In this document: one piece after another, positions 46,900 to 56,795 of the stretch
Layout: each line of letters opens with the position of its first letter
Numbering within the stretch: the stretch's first letter is position 1
Assembly (NCBI RefSeq): GCF_030929615.1
Contig: NZ_JAVFVU010000039.1
Span: 1-64,000 of the forward strand
Direction: 5' to 3'
Length of the DNA stretch: 64,000 nt
Origin: Dyadobacter sp. LHD-138
GTDB taxonomy: Bacteria; Bacteroidota; Bacteroidia; Cytophagales; Spirosomataceae
Program-made: the position numbers and the translations under genes
The notes under the pieces: model-generated
Seen by the model: the letters and a program-made list of their open reading frames with translations, nothing else
Database searches by the model: none
Told to the model about the DNA's origin: nothing

Positions 46900-47991
46900 C
46901 TACTCACGCTTAACTGAATACGTTCCGATACTTGGATTGTGATCAGAGTATTTAATATTATTCCAGGTTTTAAAATCATAGAGTGTTAACTTCTTATCGT
47001 TATAAAACTGGTTATCGATCCGGATAAACCAGGGGATTTTATTGTAGGTAAAACCAAACCCCTCTCCCTTATCTTCAAAAGCATTGTTTAACAATTGCCT
47101 GGTTTTCCCATAGAAATAACTGTAAGGTGTCTCGTTAAAATCCCCGCAGACGATAACCGGATACGGCGATTCCTTAATCCATTCTTCCAGTAGTTGTACT
47201 TCCAAAATCCTCGACGTAAACCCGTTTTTCATCCTGGCAAATGTCCCTTTGGTCTCCCGCTTAATCCCAGCCATTTCCTTCTGTCTCACGAGTGTAGACA
47301 GCCTTAAAGACATGGAATAAAGATGCACTGCAATGATTCGTACCGTATCTTTCCCAATAAGAACATCGGCATACATCAGGCCATTTTGTTGTTCTGTGGG
47401 CTTTTCACGGTGTGAAATGATCGGAAATTTCGAGAATATGGCCAGCGTCTGATAGCTGGCACCCTCTTTCATTGTTTTGTTTTTCAGGAAATTATGGTAT
47501 TTATACCCGGCCTTTTTTAAATATTCCGTCGTCTGGAATGCCCGTTTGTATTCTTCGTTGTTAAACTCCGGCATGCAGAGGATATCGGCATTTTGATCTA
47601 CCAGCCATTGTTTCATTTCATTTGTTTTAACGTCATCCTTTTTGGTATGGGAAGGCGTAATCCAAAAGCCATATACATTGTAATTAAGTAAACTAAATGT
47701 TTTCCCTGATTTTTCAGCGGACCGTTTATCAGAGCCAAACTGATAAGTCCGCGACATAAAAATACTGCCCAGACAAATCAGGAACAAGGGTACAAGCGAT
47801 TTCTTAGGATCAATAAAAATCCAGAACACAAAAAAGAATAAGCTGACGAGAACAGTGACCGGAAGAGACATCATCAAAAAACCAGCGACCCAATGCGGTG
47901 TAGGCACCCAATACGTTAAAGCGTACACCAGCAAACTATAAGCCCCGAAACACTTAAACAAAAGCCAAAAAAAACCTTTCAATCCTTTCAC
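46900..47991 (-). CDS. Membrane-anchored endonuclease/exonuclease/phosphatase-family protein
   Basis: A 363-residue protein. The N-terminus carries three membrane helices (about residues 10-30, 38-62 and 66-85). The C-terminal EEP domain follows with SLLNYNVYGF, the metal-site ILCMPEFNNEEY, IAVHLYSMSL, VIVCGDFNETPYSYF and the final YSDHNPS motif. The fold covers DNases, phosphatases and phosphodiesterases; a membrane-bound protein with the active domain probably outside the cytoplasm is common in Bacteroidota. The substrate is not known. Confidence 0.88.
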   Translation of the reverse strand: MKGLKGFFWLLFKCFGAYSLLVYALTYWVPTPHWVAGFLMMSLPVTVLVSLFFFVFWIFIDPKKSLVPLFLICLGSIFMSRTYQFGSDKRSAEKSGKTFSLLNYNVYGFWITPSHTKKDDVKTNEMKQWLVDQNADILCMPEFNNEEYKRAFQTTEYLKKAGYKYHNFLKNKTMKEGASYQTLAIFSKFPIISHREKPTEQQNGLMYADVLIGKDTVRIIAVHLYSMSLRLSTLVRQKEMAGIKRETKGTFARMKNGFTSRILEVQLLEEWIKESPYPVIVCGDFNETPYSYFYGKTRQLLNNAFEDKGEGFGFTYNKIPWFIRIDNQFYNDKKLTLYDFKTWNNIKYSDHNPSIGTYSVKRE

Positions 47992-48061
47992 AATGCGCTA
48001 TGATTTCAATCCTTCCACAAAAATAGATGAACACTTCGAATAAAGAACACTTCTTCAAGAG

Positions 48062-48093
48062 TTTGTACAAATCATAAAAAAGTTTTACATTTG
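48062..48093 (+). promoter_or_regulatory. Promoter of rimP-nusA-infB
   Basis: TTTG (48062-48065), 20 bases, TACATTTG (48086-48093), an essentially perfect Bacteroidota promoter. The rimP start lies 73 bases downstream. Confidence 0.85.
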
Positions 48094-48166
48094 CATAATA
48101 ATTCGAGTTTGATCGGTTGATTGAGGGGGGTATTTAATCCCCTTTTTTATTTGTAGTACATCTTAC

Positions 48167-48655
48167 ATGACAATAAAAGAACATTTGGAAGTTTTGCTGG
48201 CTCCGTTTTTGGAAGAAGGCAATTATTTTCTGGTGGATATTCAGATAAAGGCTTCCAAAGTGAGCCAGAAAGTAACTATTCTCGTCGACAAGGACGAAGG
48301 TATTACCATTCAGGAATGTACGTCCATCAGCCGCAGACTTGCGAAACAACTGGAAGAACAGGAAATTTTCACTGACGCATATACACTGGAAGTTTCATCC
48401 CCTGGTTTAGATCAGCCACTGGTTCTTCTACGCCAGTATTTAAAAAACCTTGGAAGAAATTTGAAGGTTACTTTAAAAACAGGCGAAGTAATTTCGGGTC
48501 AGTTGACGGAAGCAAAAGAAAATGAGATAACGCTGCAATTACCAGAGCCCAAGAAAAAATCGAAAGTACCGGTAGATGAAGCATCGCTGAAACGTGAGAT
48601 CCCCGTGGATCAGATCTCGAAGGCACTTGTTGAAATCTCGTTTAAAAACTTATAG
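48167..48655 (+). CDS. rimP: Ribosome maturation factor RimP
   Basis: A 162-residue protein. It has LLAPFLEEGNYFLVDIQIKA, VTILVDKDEGITIQECTSIS, and the EVSSPGLDQPL motif, all diagnostic of RimP. It acts in the cytoplasm in 30S subunit maturation. First gene of the conserved rimP-nusA-infB operon (83 bases to nusA). Confidence 0.96.
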   Translation: MTIKEHLEVLLAPFLEEGNYFLVDIQIKASKVSQKVTILVDKDEGITIQECTSISRRLAKQLEEQEIFTDAYTLEVSSPGLDQPLVLLRQYLKNLGRNLKVTLKTGEVISGQLTEAKENEITLQLPEPKKKSKVPVDEASLKREIPVDQISKALVEISFKNL

Positions 48656-48738
48656 ATCGGATTATCATTTCAATCTGATTTGCAGGAAATTATATATTAT
48701 GTATAACTTAGTATCAGCAAATATTCTTAAGCATTACA

Positions 48739-49980
48739 ATGGATAGCGGAATATTAATTGAGTCATTTGCGGAGTTTGCCAGCTCAAAAAACATTGATCG
48801 TCCAACGATGATCAGCGTTTTGGAAGAAGTATTTCGTACAATGATTCGTAAAAAGTACGGCACTGATGATAATTTTGATGTAATCATTAACCCGGAGAGC
48901 GGTGACCTCGAAATGTGGCGCACACGTGAAATTGTTGACGACAATTCCGAAGATATCTGGGATTACAATAAAATACCTCTGGCCGAAGCGCGTAAGATTC
49001 AGAATGACTTTGAAGTCGGCGAGGAAGTTGCGGAAGAAGTGAAATTGGTTGAATTCGGTCGTCGCCTTGTACAAACAGCACGCCAAACCCTGATCCAGAA
49101 AATTAAAGATATGGAAAAGGAGATCATGTACGAAAAGTACAAGGATCAGGTTGGCGAAATGATTACAGGCGAGGTATACCAGACGCTTCGTCACGAGGTG
49201 ATTATCATGGACAGTGAAGGAAATGAACTTTCCCTTCCACGTACTGAACAAATTTCGAAAGACCGTTTCCGTAAAGGTGAATCTGTTAAATCAGTGATCC
49301 ATAAAGTGGAAATGAATAACGGAACACCGAGAATCACTTTGTCCAGAACCTCTCCTGTTTTCCTTGAACGCTTGTTTGAAGTGGAGATTCCTGAAATTTA
49401 CGATGGAATTATCTCTGTAAGACGCGTCGTTCGTGAGCCGGGTGAGCGTGCGAAAGTAGCCGTTGAATCATACGATGACCGCATTGACCCGGTGGGTGCC
49501 TGCGTGGGTATGAAAGGTTCGCGGATTCACTCCATCGTGCGTGAGTTAGGGAATGAAAATATTGACGTGATCAATTATACGGAAAATCTGGAACTGCTTA
49601 TCAGCCGTGCGTTAAGCCCTGCCAAAGTAAGTTCAATGCAGATTGACCGTGAGGCAAAACGTGTATCCGTTTTCCTGAAACCGGATCAGGTTTCTCTGGC
49701 TATCGGTAAAGGTGGTCAGAACATCAAACTGGCTGGCAGACTGGTTGGAATGGAAATTGATGTATTCCGTGATATCGAAGAACAGAATGACGAAGATGTG
49801 GATCTTTCTGAATTCTCGGATGAAATCGACGCATGGATGATCAGTGAGTTGCACAAAATAGGATTGGATACCGCTAAGAGTGTTTTAGCGCTTAATAAAG
49901 AGGAACTTGTTCGACGGACTGATTTAGAAGAAAACACCGTTGAAGATATTCTGGATATCCTTCGCAAAGAGTTTGAATAA
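48739..49980 (+). CDS. nusA: Transcription termination/antitermination factor NusA
   Basis: A 413-residue protein. An N-terminal polymerase-binding domain starts it, then an S1 domain (about 135-200), KH1 with GACVGMKGSRIHSIVRELGN, and KH2 with LAIGKGGQNIKLAGRLVG. The C-terminal 60 residues form a single helix-hairpin-helix-like domain (WMISELHKIGLDTAKSVLAL) in place of the two acidic repeats of gamma-proteobacterial NusA. Second gene in the operon, 78 bases before infB. Confidence 0.97.
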   Translation: MDSGILIESFAEFASSKNIDRPTMISVLEEVFRTMIRKKYGTDDNFDVIINPESGDLEMWRTREIVDDNSEDIWDYNKIPLAEARKIQNDFEVGEEVAEEVKLVEFGRRLVQTARQTLIQKIKDMEKEIMYEKYKDQVGEMITGEVYQTLRHEVIIMDSEGNELSLPRTEQISKDRFRKGESVKSVIHKVEMNNGTPRITLSRTSPVFLERLFEVEIPEIYDGIISVRRVVREPGERAKVAVESYDDRIDPVGACVGMKGSRIHSIVRELGNENIDVINYTENLELLISRALSPAKVSSMQIDREAKRVSVFLKPDQVSLAIGKGGQNIKLAGRLVGMEIDVFRDIEEQNDEDVDLSEFSDEIDAWMISELHKIGLDTAKSVLALNKEELVRRTDLEENTVEDILDILRKEFE

Positions 49981-50058
49981 TTACAAGAATATGTGGAGGT
50001 ATTGACATAGTGTTTATATTTCCACGGATGCAAAAACTTTTTTCTACAAATTGCTAAT

Positions 50059-53000
50059 ATGGCAGAAGATAAAATGATGCGCCTAAGCCAAGTGGCAAGG
50101 ATCCTGAACGTAGGCATTACTACGATCGTGGATCACCTGTCTGCCAAAGGGTACAAGGTGGAAAGTAACCCCAATACCAAAATTAATTCGGATCAAATTG
50201 ATTTCCTTGCGAAAGACTTCAAATCTGACGATCTTAAAGCTTCATGGTCTCCGAAAAGTACTTCTTCGGAACCGGCAGCCGAAGCGAAGGAAGAAAAACT
50301 GAAAAGTGACGTTGACGGAATTTTGTATTTCCGTAATTCGCCCTCTAAACCTATTGAAGAAAAGCCTCAGGTAGAAGAAAAAGCAGAATCAAATACGCCT
50401 GCTTTGGAAAACCGACTTCCGGGTATTAAAGTGGTTGGAAAAATCGATCTTGATGCAAAAAGACCGGTTGCGACTCCAAAACCAGAACCTGTTCAGGAAG
50501 TAGTGAAAGAGGTTAAGCCAGAAATACCACAGCCCGTAGTAACATCAGAGCCAAAAGCCGAGGTGAAGGAAGTGGAGCCTGTCAAAGTACAGCAGGAAGT
50601 GAAGCAAGAACCACAGCCGGTTGTAACACCGCCTGTTGAAAATACAATTATCGAACAACCAAAGAAAGAGCTAGTTGCTGAAAAAGAGGTAGTAGTTGAA
50701 AAACCGGAACCTGTGGCCCCGGTACAACCCGTTGCCGAAGTGAAGCCGCCTACTCTAAAAGAAGAGTCAAAACCGGTGGAAACTCCCGTAAAAGAAACAA
50801 TACCTCCTGTTGCTGAAAACAAGCCAGTTGCTGAAAGCAGCCCTGCAACACCAGAATCCAACGAATCCGAATTGATTGAAGCACGCGGTGAGCAGCTTCG
50901 TGGTCTTCGGGTAATTGGGAAAATTGAACTGCCTTCCGACCGGATCAAAAAGAAAGACCCGGTAGCCTCAAGCGATTCGGCATCCGATAAAAAACGCCGT
51001 CGCAAGAGAAAACGTATTCGTGATGGTGTTGAAGTAAGACCAGCCACGCCTGGTGCTCCTGCAACTACGCCAGCAACAGGGACAACAACAGCTCCTGGTA
51101 CTACGCATAACAGAGACAGAGATAACAACAGATCCAGAACGCCAAACGGAGCACCAAATCAGAATGCTCCTAGAACGGCCAATACAGGTAATACAAATAC
51201 TGGCAATACAAGACCAGCAGCCGGAACAACAGGCACTACGCCTACTGCCGGAACAACAGGTAACACCAGCACCGGAAGTGGAGGAGCTGCAAACAAAGGA
51301 CGCAGCAACACCCGAAGAGGCGGAAAAAGAGAAGAAGTTTCTGACAAAGAGGTTTCTGACAATATCAAGGCCACAATGGCGCGTATGGGTGGAGGAAACA
51401 GCCGTACTGCAACCCGTGGAAAAGGACTTCGCCGTCGTGACCGCGCAGATCAGAATGATCCGAACGCCGATGGAACTGAAGAAACAAAAGTACTTCGCGT
51501 AACGGAATTCGTTTCGGCAAATGACCTGGCTTCTTTGATGGAAGTTACCGTTCAGGAAGTTATTTCGGTTTGTATGAGCATGGGTATGTTCGTTTCGATC
51601 AACCAGCGTTTGGATGCCGAAGCCATCACCTTTATCGCTGATGAATTCGGGTTCGAAGTTGCCTTTATCTCAGCAGAAGAAGAAGTTCAAAACGACGTTG
51701 TTGAAGAAGTTGATTCTGAAGAAAGCCTGGTTGAAAGAGCTCCGATCGTAACGATCATGGGTCACGTTGACCACGGTAAAACATCGCTTCTGGATTACAT
51801 TCGTCAGGAAAACGTTGCCAGTGGTGAAGCAGGTGGTATCACCCAGCACATTGGTGCATATAGCGTAAAAACAAAAACAGGCAAACAGGTTACATTCCTT
51901 GATACACCGGGCCACGAAGCCTTTACAGCGATGCGTGCCCGTGGAGCAAAAGTTACCGACGTTGTCATTATTGTAATTGCGGCGGATGATAGTATCATGC
52001 CACAAACACGTGAGGCGATTAATCACTCACAAGTTGCAGGTGTACCTATTGTATTCGCATTTAGTAAGGTAGATAAAGCGGGTGCCAACACGGAAAAAAT
52101 ACGTGAGGAACTTGCCAACATGAATATATTGGTAGAAGAATGGGGTGGTAAATACCAGACTCAGGAAATATCTTCGAAATCCGGTTTAGGTATCGATCTT
52201 CTTTTGGAAAAAGTGCTTCTGGAAGCAGAATTACTAGAACTGAAAGCAAATCCGAACCGTCGTGCGATCGGTAGTGTTGTTGAAGCATCTTTGGATAAGG
52301 GACGTGGATACGTTACAACGATCCTTGTTGAAACAGGAACTCTGAAAGTGGGTGACGTGGTTTTAGCAGGTGCGCATTTTGGTAAAGTAAAAGCAATGAC
52401 CGATTATTTAGGTCGTAAGCTTAAAACAGCCGGTCCTTCGATGCCCGTTCAGCTACTCGGTTTGAATGGAGCACCACAGGCGGGTGACCGTTTCAATGTT
52501 TTTGAAAACGAACGTGATGCACGTGACATCGCTGTGAAACGTGAGCAGATTCAGCGTGAACAGACAATTCGTACACGTAAGCATATTACACTGGAAGAAA
52601 TTGGCCGTCGTAAGGCGATTGGTAGCTTCCGTGAGCTTAACCTGATCATTAAAGGTGACGTGGATGGATCTGTGGAAGCACTTTCGGATTCGTTATTGCA
52701 ACTTTCAACCAATGAGGTTCAGGTTAATATCATCCACAAAGCAGTTGGTCAGATTTCCGAATCAGATGTTAACCTTGCCATTGCTGCGGATGCGATCATC
52801 GTTGGATTCCAGGTTCGTCCTTCTTCCAATGCGAAGAAAATGGCAGAACAGGATCAAATCGAGATTCGTCACTACTCTGTAATTTACAGCGCGATTGATG
52901 AGATTAAGGATGCGATGACAGGTATGCTTGCACCGACGATCGAAGAGATTATCACGGGTAATATCGAGATTCGTGAAGTGTTCAAAATCAGCCGTATCGG

Positions 53001-53241
53001 TACGATTGCAGGTTGCTATGTTACGGATGGTTTCGTGAAACGAAGCAATAAGATTCGTATCGTTCGTGACGGTATTGTACTTCTAACGGGTGAAATCGAC
53101 TCGCTGAAACGTTACAAAGATGATGTTCAGGAAGTTAGAAATGGTTATGAATGTGGTTTGAGTATTAAAAACTACAATGACATAGAAGTTGGCGACATTA
53201 TCGAAAGTTTCGAATTACGTGAAGTGAAGAGATCCCTATAA
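50059..53241 (+). CDS. infB: Translation initiation factor IF-2
   Basis: A 1060-residue GTPase. The N-terminal IF2_N-like helix-turn-helix is [20 protein letters not shown], followed by a long low-complexity linker (Pro/Val/Glu-rich to about 270, then Thr/Gly/Asn-rich to about 430). A second IF2_N domain at about 475-530 is followed by the G domain: G1 GHVDHGKT (Lys574), G3 [12 protein letters not shown], and G4 read as FSKVDKAG with Ser669 where NKxD normally has Asn. The C-terminal domains II-IV are complete. It delivers initiator tRNA to the 30S subunit. Last gene of the operon, with a terminator behind it. Confidence 0.97.
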   Translation: MAEDKMMRLSQVARILNVGITTIVDHLSAKGYKVESNPNTKINSDQIDFLAKDFKSDDLKASWSPKSTSSEPAAEAKEEKLKSDVDGILYFRNSPSKPIEEKPQVEEKAESNTPALENRLPGIKVVGKIDLDAKRPVATPKPEPVQEVVKEVKPEIPQPVVTSEPKAEVKEVEPVKVQQEVKQEPQPVVTPPVENTIIEQPKKELVAEKEVVVEKPEPVAPVQPVAEVKPPTLKEESKPVETPVKETIPPVAENKPVAESSPATPESNESELIEARGEQLRGLRVIGKIELPSDRIKKKDPVASSDSASDKKRRRKRKRIRDGVEVRPATPGAPATTPATGTTTAPGTTHNRDRDNNRSRTPNGAPNQNAPRTANTGNTNTGNTRPAAGTTGTTPTAGTTGNTSTGSGGAANKGRSNTRRGGKREEVSDKEVSDNIKATMARMGGGNSRTATRGKGLRRRDRADQNDPNADGTEETKVLRVTEFVSANDLASLMEVTVQEVISVCMSMGMFVSINQRLDAEAITFIADEFGFEVAFISAEEEVQNDVVEEVDSEESLVERAPIVTIMGHVDHGKTSLLDYIRQENVASGEAGGITQHIGAYSVKTKTGKQVTFLDTPGHEAFTAMRARGAKVTDVVIIVIAADDSIMPQTREAINHSQVAGVPIVFAFSKVDKAGANTEKIREELANMNILVEEWGGKYQTQEISSKSGLGIDLLLEKVLLEAELLELKANPNRRAIGSVVEASLDKGRGYVTTILVETGTLKVGDVVLAGAHFGKVKAMTDYLGRKLKTAGPSMPVQLLGLNGAPQAGDRFNVFENERDARDIAVKREQIQREQTIRTRKHITLEEIGRRKAIGSFRELNLIIKGDVDGSVEALSDSLLQLSTNEVQVNIIHKAVGQISESDVNLAIAADAIIVGFQVRPSSNAKKMAEQDQIEIRHYSVIYSAIDEIKDAMTGMLAPTIEEIITGNIEIREVFKISRIGTIAGCYVTDGFVKRSNKIRIVRDGIVLLTGEIDSLKRYKDDVQEVRNGYECGLSIKNYNDIEVGDIIESFELREVKRSL

Positions 53242-53262
53242 GGTCCGTTGACGATCAATAAG

Positions 53263-53300
53263 AAAGAAGCCGGTTTTGAGCAATCAAAATCGGCTTCTTT
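53263..53300 (+). terminator. Terminator of rimP-nusA-infB
   Basis: AAAGAAGCCGGTTTTGA (53263-53279) pairs with TCAAAATCGGCTTCTTT (53284-53300) with one G-T, loop 4, then GTTTAG. Confidence 0.85.
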
Positions 53301-53548
53301 GTTTAGCTAAGTGACACAATCAACTAGCTCATACAATACATATACAGGCTTTTCGCCGAGCATGTACCATGTGCCCCTTCCCTGTTGATTAAAATTAACC
53401 CTTCACTTCCGATGAAGATCGGCACGCGATACATTTATCCAGGATCCCGCTTAAAATTCTTTTTGTTCGTTTTGTCAGGTTCTGAGCGATTTCTTATAAA
53501 ACTTTGGATGGAAATCATTCAATTTTTTAACCTTTTAATTAGTCAACA
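53301..53548. other. Intergenic region
   Basis: About 250 bases between the infB terminator and the DUF2829 gene. No promoter of the usual consensus and no structure was recognised. Confidence 0.4.
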
Positions 53549-53854
53549 ATGAAAGCAGGATTAAGTTTTGGAAGTGCTCTCGTAACATTAAAGGCAGGCG
53601 CACGTGTCAGCCGTGAAGTATGGGACGAAAATGGGATGTTCATCTTTATGAGTCCGGGCAGCACACTTACCCAGGATTTCATACCCAAGGTAAAATCCTT
53701 GCCTGAATCAGTTAAATCCTTTCTTATCAATCAGGAAAAAAACATCGAGTTTCTCCCCTTCATGTGTTTATGGACCGCGACCGGTGAAGTGTTAAATGGT
53801 TGGCAAGCCTCTCAATCTGACATGCTCGCACAGGACTGGTGTGTACTGCATTAA
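53549..53854 (+). CDS. DUF2829 protein (family of Thoeris anti-defence protein Tad2)
   Basis: A 101-residue protein. It has the family's opening (FGSALVTLKAGARVSREVWD), the central GMFIFMSPGSTLTQDF, and the end FLPFMCLWTATGEVLNGWQA followed by SQSDMLAQDW. The conserved W-x-A-S-Q-x-D-x-L-A-x-D-W tail is clear. Phage members of this family (Tad2) bind cyclic-ADP-ribose-type signals and block Thoeris immunity. Here it is in a chromosomal position 1.6 kb from an integrase, outside the evident prophage. Whether it acts as a sponge of nucleotide signals in this host is unknown. It ends at its own terminator. Confidence 0.85.
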   Translation: MKAGLSFGSALVTLKAGARVSREVWDENGMFIFMSPGSTLTQDFIPKVKSLPESVKSFLINQEKNIEFLPFMCLWTATGEVLNGWQASQSDMLAQDWCVLH

Positions 53855-53866
53855 CCCATACCATTT

Positions 53867-53913
53867 CCGGAAGTCAATACGCAGATAAACGGCGTTGGCT
53901 TCCGGCCTTTTTT
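53867..53913 (+). terminator. Terminator of the DUF2829 gene
   Basis: CCGGAAGTCAA (53867-53877) pairs with TTGGCTTCCGG (53895-53905) with one G-T, the loop is long (about 17), and CCTTTTTTAAG follows. Imperfect but with a good T-run. Confidence 0.7.
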
Positions 53914-54054
53914 AAGTTTTATAAAAGCCTGATGCGCCGGTAGTATGCCACCAGGCTACTTTGGTGCTATATTAAAGAGGCCTAATAAACAAATTTCATC
54001 GTCATGTTTTGGAAGAACGGGATTTTAACCATGAAGTCGTCAAAACTTATAAAT

Positions 54055-54127
54055 AATCCCGAAGGGATGATATTATTGTAGAAAATGCGGTAAACATTCG
54101 GGTCATAACCCTGAAAGGGTGATATAA
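54055..54127. repeat. Tandem pair of interspersed GAA-loop repeats
   Basis: Two 21-base units: AATCCCGAAGGGATGATATT at 54055 and AACCCTGAAAGGGTGATATA at 54107 (20 bases shown of each). In each a 5-bp stem closes a GAA loop (ATCCC/GGGAT; ACCCT/AGGGT) and the tail GATATWA follows. The stems differ by compensating changes. The first unit extends into bases identical to 30731-30755. Confidence 0.7.
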
Positions 54128-54132
54128 CCATT

Positions 54133-54540
54133 TCAGGAAAGCTTTGAAAAAAATCTTGTCAAGATCCTTTTAGCAATATCAATCAGGCCCCGGAAGGAAT
54201 TCGGTTTAGTCACAAAATCATCTACGCCTGCTTCTTTGGCCTTCCGAATCAGGTCCGGGTTATCAGAGGTTGTTAGCATCACCGTGGGTACTGCCGCCAG
54301 TTCCGGATCCGCTTTTATGGCAGCCACAGCTTCCAGACCATTCATTGTAGGCATATTCATATCCACCACAACCACTGACTCTGACAGGTCATCAGAATTC
54401 TTCATGCTGTCGATCAACTCCCTTCCATTTTCAGATTCAACAACCTTCACTTCGGGATTCGCTTCTTCGAACGCCTCCTTCATTAATTGCCTGTCATCTT
54501 CATCATCGTCGGCCAGATGAACCGTTTTATTGTCTGCCAT
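54133..54540 (-). CDS. Single-domain response regulator (CheY-like)
   Basis: A 135-residue receiver-only protein. The acidic pocket is HLADDDEDD, the phosphoacceptor Asp lies in VVVVDMNMPTMNG, the Thr motif is VMLTTSDNP and the Lys motif is DDFVTKPNSF. All key residues are present. It has no output domain; similar proteins in Bacteroidota relay phosphate or bind a partner. It has a TATTTTTG -7-like box on the minus strand at 54579-54586 and no kinase gene beside it. Confidence 0.92.
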   Translation of the reverse strand: MADNKTVHLADDDEDDRQLMKEAFEEANPEVKVVESENGRELIDSMKNSDDLSESVVVVDMNMPTMNGLEAVAAIKADPELAAVPTVMLTTSDNPDLIRKAKEAGVDDFVTKPNSFRGLIDIAKRILTRFFSKLS

Positions 54541-54736
54541 TGTATATAACGCGCTCTATACGAAAAGGATAACGTCCACAAAAATAACAATAAATCAATT
54601 AGGAATAATAATTTGATGCTTCTGGTCCTACATCAAGTCATTATCATTCCAAAATGAAAAAGCCTTTTTTTTTCGGTTTGATAACGAAAGAGGTGATGAT
54701 GAACAGATTGCACATAAAAAAATATCACCCTTCGTT

Positions 54737-55144
54737 TTAACGAATCAAAAATTCGCTGAAACGGCGGAACCTGAATTTGAAAAAATCGATTAATTCGTCT
54801 TTTGAATACGAGAAAAAAGGTTTCTCTTCGATATCTCCCCACAAAATAAAAGATAACTCCATCTCCGGTTTTTGAATAAAACAGAAGTAAATGGTTGTAA
54901 TGTTTTCGCGTGTGTTCACTTGCCTGACTCCCGCATCCTGCGCATTTTGTTCTTCAATAATATACGGCTCGCGCACAATCCGGTTTACCCGAATGCCAAT
55001 TTCATTGTATCTCCACGCATCGAATTCCGGGTCAAATCTCCGGTAAAATGCTGCAATTGCCTTTTCAAAATCGGGGGCATCATTGGCATTAAAAACGTCA
55101 GAGCGAAAGAAATCTCTTAACGCATCAGGACCTGGTCTGTTCAT
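54737..55144 (-). CDS. Hypothetical protein
   Basis: A 135-residue protein if started at 55144 (MNRPGPDALRDFFRSDVFNA); a frame from 55165 adds seven residues. It is rich in Phe, Arg and Glu, and predicted mixed alpha/beta (ENITTIYFCFIQKPEMELSF). No known family recognised. It is the last chromosomal gene before the integrase region. Confidence 0.6.
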   Translation of the reverse strand: MNRPGPDALRDFFRSDVFNANDAPDFEKAIAAFYRRFDPEFDAWRYNEIGIRVNRIVREPYIIEEQNAQDAGVRQVNTRENITTIYFCFIQKPEMELSFILWGDIEEKPFFSYSKDELIDFFKFRFRRFSEFLIR

Positions 55145-55474
55145 GACAGTAAATTTACTATGCAAAGCTTAAAAAATTCATGCTATTCAAAGAAGCTGTC
55201 CAAAATCGGTAAAGGCATTCGGTTAACTTCAAATTTACGGCTTGTGAAATCCGGAACAAGTATAGTTGAACAACAAAAAAGCGTTGCAAAACCTGGGTTT
55301 TGCAACGCTTTTTCAATTTCGTAGGACGTAGCGGTATACCTGTATTTCTTCCTCTTCTTGCTGTTTCCGGCCGAAACGAACTTTTGATCCCTACAATATC
55401 GTATATTTGATATTGAAAAGATCTAAAAAGAAGTAAAATACCTAATTTGTTTCAGCAAATGTTTCAGCAGAAAT
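55145..55474. other. Prophage left border region with hairpin
   Basis: No gene. It holds the hairpin at 55276-55313. The attachment site should lie here or nearby if the integrase at 55475 is the border gene, but only one end is visible and no direct repeat can be matched. TATATTTG at 55402-55409 is a -7-like box for the integrase. Confidence 0.4.
55276..55313. terminator. Strong bidirectional terminator-like hairpin
   Basis: AAAAAGCGTTGCAAAACC (55276-55293) pairs with GGTTTTGCAACGCTTTTT (55296-55313). A-run on the left and T-run on the right. No gene ends directly beside it, so it may be the cut-off terminator of a chromosomal gene separated by the insertion. Confidence 0.75.
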
Positions 55475-56749
55475 ATGGTTTCATACAATATAGAATTAAG
55501 TCAAAGAGCGAATAAATCCGGTTTATGGACAATTTATATTCGGGCAACAGAAAACCGAAAACTAAAAAGGATCAAAACTCAAATTCAGATTGCCAAAGAT
55601 CAGTTTAATCCCCAGGCTAAATGGGGACGATGGATACGTAGTTCTAATCCCAAATCTGTAAAATATAATGCAGATCTGGAAGATTTAATTAATAGTTACA
55701 AAGAAAAGGCAGAGATTTTAAAAAAAGATGGTCAGTCTGTTTTACAAAGACTGGATTCCGGTCCGGTGGACGAGCAGTTGATTTCTGTAAAAACTTATTT
55801 TAATGAAGTACTCGAAAATCTTAAAATTGAAAAGTCGTACATACATTATAAAAGCTCAAAGTCGATGCTTACAAGATTTCAAGTTTTTGTTGGTGAGGTC
55901 TTGCCGCTTCAATCAATTACACCTGATCATGTACACCGGTTTAAAATTTCTTTGATCGAAAAGAAATTATCCAATGTGACCATTAACAACATTATGAAAA
56001 AAATTCATAATGCACTAATTCCAGCCCTTAGAACAGAGTTGATTGATAAAGATCCATTCCGTGCCCATGACCCACTCCCTGAGAAAGCTGCAACTAAACA
56101 ACGGCTTAATGACGAACAGATTAAAAAACTCGAAGAGCTTGAATTGAATACTGATAGGGATAAAAACTGGCCATTCCACACGAGGAATATGTATCTCTTT
56201 TCTTATTACAATGCTGGTATAAGAGTCGCTGATTTAATCCAGTTAAGATGGGTAAATATTACCTCCGACGGGCGGCTAGAATACGAAATGAATAAAACTG
56301 GTCACAAAAAAAGCATTTCCCTTAATAAAGCTGCTTTGAGAATATTAAGTCTTTATAAGTCTGTGAACATCAAAAAAAACGATTACATTTTTCCAGTTCT
56401 TGACAATAAAGCACATTACGCATCCTTTAAAACTTATGAAGAAAAAAGTAAAATGAATTTTGACGAAAAAGAAGAGCTCTTCAAAGCTTTGACTTCAAAA
56501 ACGTCACAGATCAACAATAATTTGAAAGTATTATCAGATAAAATCAAATTACAAAAGCCGATTACATTTCACACTTCAAGGCATTCATTTGCAGACAAAG
56601 CCAGGCGCTCAATGAAGAAATCTGAGAAAATAACCATGTATGACATTAAAAATATGCTTGGACACAGTTCAGTGGTAACTACCGAAAAATATATGTCTTC
56701 TTTTGATAAAGACTCTCTCGATGAAGCAATGAGCAATATTTTTGATTAA
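55475..56749 (+). CDS. Tyrosine recombinase (prophage/element integrase)
   Basis: A 424-residue site-specific recombinase. An arm-binding N-terminal domain (SYNIELSQRANKSGLWTIYI, typical of Bacteroidota integrases) is followed by a SAM-like core-binding domain (about 105-210). The catalytic domain has Arg250 in YNAGIRVADLIQL, HTSRH (His366, Arg369), LGHSSVVTTEKYM with His397 and the nucleophile Tyr406. All catalytic residues are present, so it should be active. Tail genes lie just downstream, which argues for a prophage integrase. Confidence 0.93.
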   Translation: MVSYNIELSQRANKSGLWTIYIRATENRKLKRIKTQIQIAKDQFNPQAKWGRWIRSSNPKSVKYNADLEDLINSYKEKAEILKKDGQSVLQRLDSGPVDEQLISVKTYFNEVLENLKIEKSYIHYKSSKSMLTRFQVFVGEVLPLQSITPDHVHRFKISLIEKKLSNVTINNIMKKIHNALIPALRTELIDKDPFRAHDPLPEKAATKQRLNDEQIKKLEELELNTDRDKNWPFHTRNMYLFSYYNAGIRVADLIQLRWVNITSDGRLEYEMNKTGHKKSISLNKAALRILSLYKSVNIKKNDYIFPVLDNKAHYASFKTYEEKSKMNFDEKEELFKALTSKTSQINNNLKVLSDKIKLQKPITFHTSRHSFADKARRSMKKSEKITMYDIKNMLGHSSVVTTEKYMSSFDKDSLDEAMSNIFD

Positions 56750-56750
56750 A

Positions 56751-56780
56751 ATAAATGCCCACCAGTTGGCGGGCATTTTC
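56751..56780 (+). terminator. Terminator of the integrase gene
   Basis: AAATGCCC (56753-56760) and GGGCATTT (56771-56778) with further CC/GG pairing inside; TTTTCC follows. It would also end transcripts from the minus-strand gene at 56796. Confidence 0.75.
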
Positions 56781-56795
56781 CACAAAATATGCTAT

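Noticed and set aside
50493-51128. 211-residue minus-strand Ser/Gly/Thr-rich frame and a plus-strand frame at 51053-51502
   Set aside because: Shadows of the low-complexity linker of IF-2.
55145-55474. Attachment site (attL)
   Set aside because: Only one prophage end is in the window, so no direct repeat can be verified.
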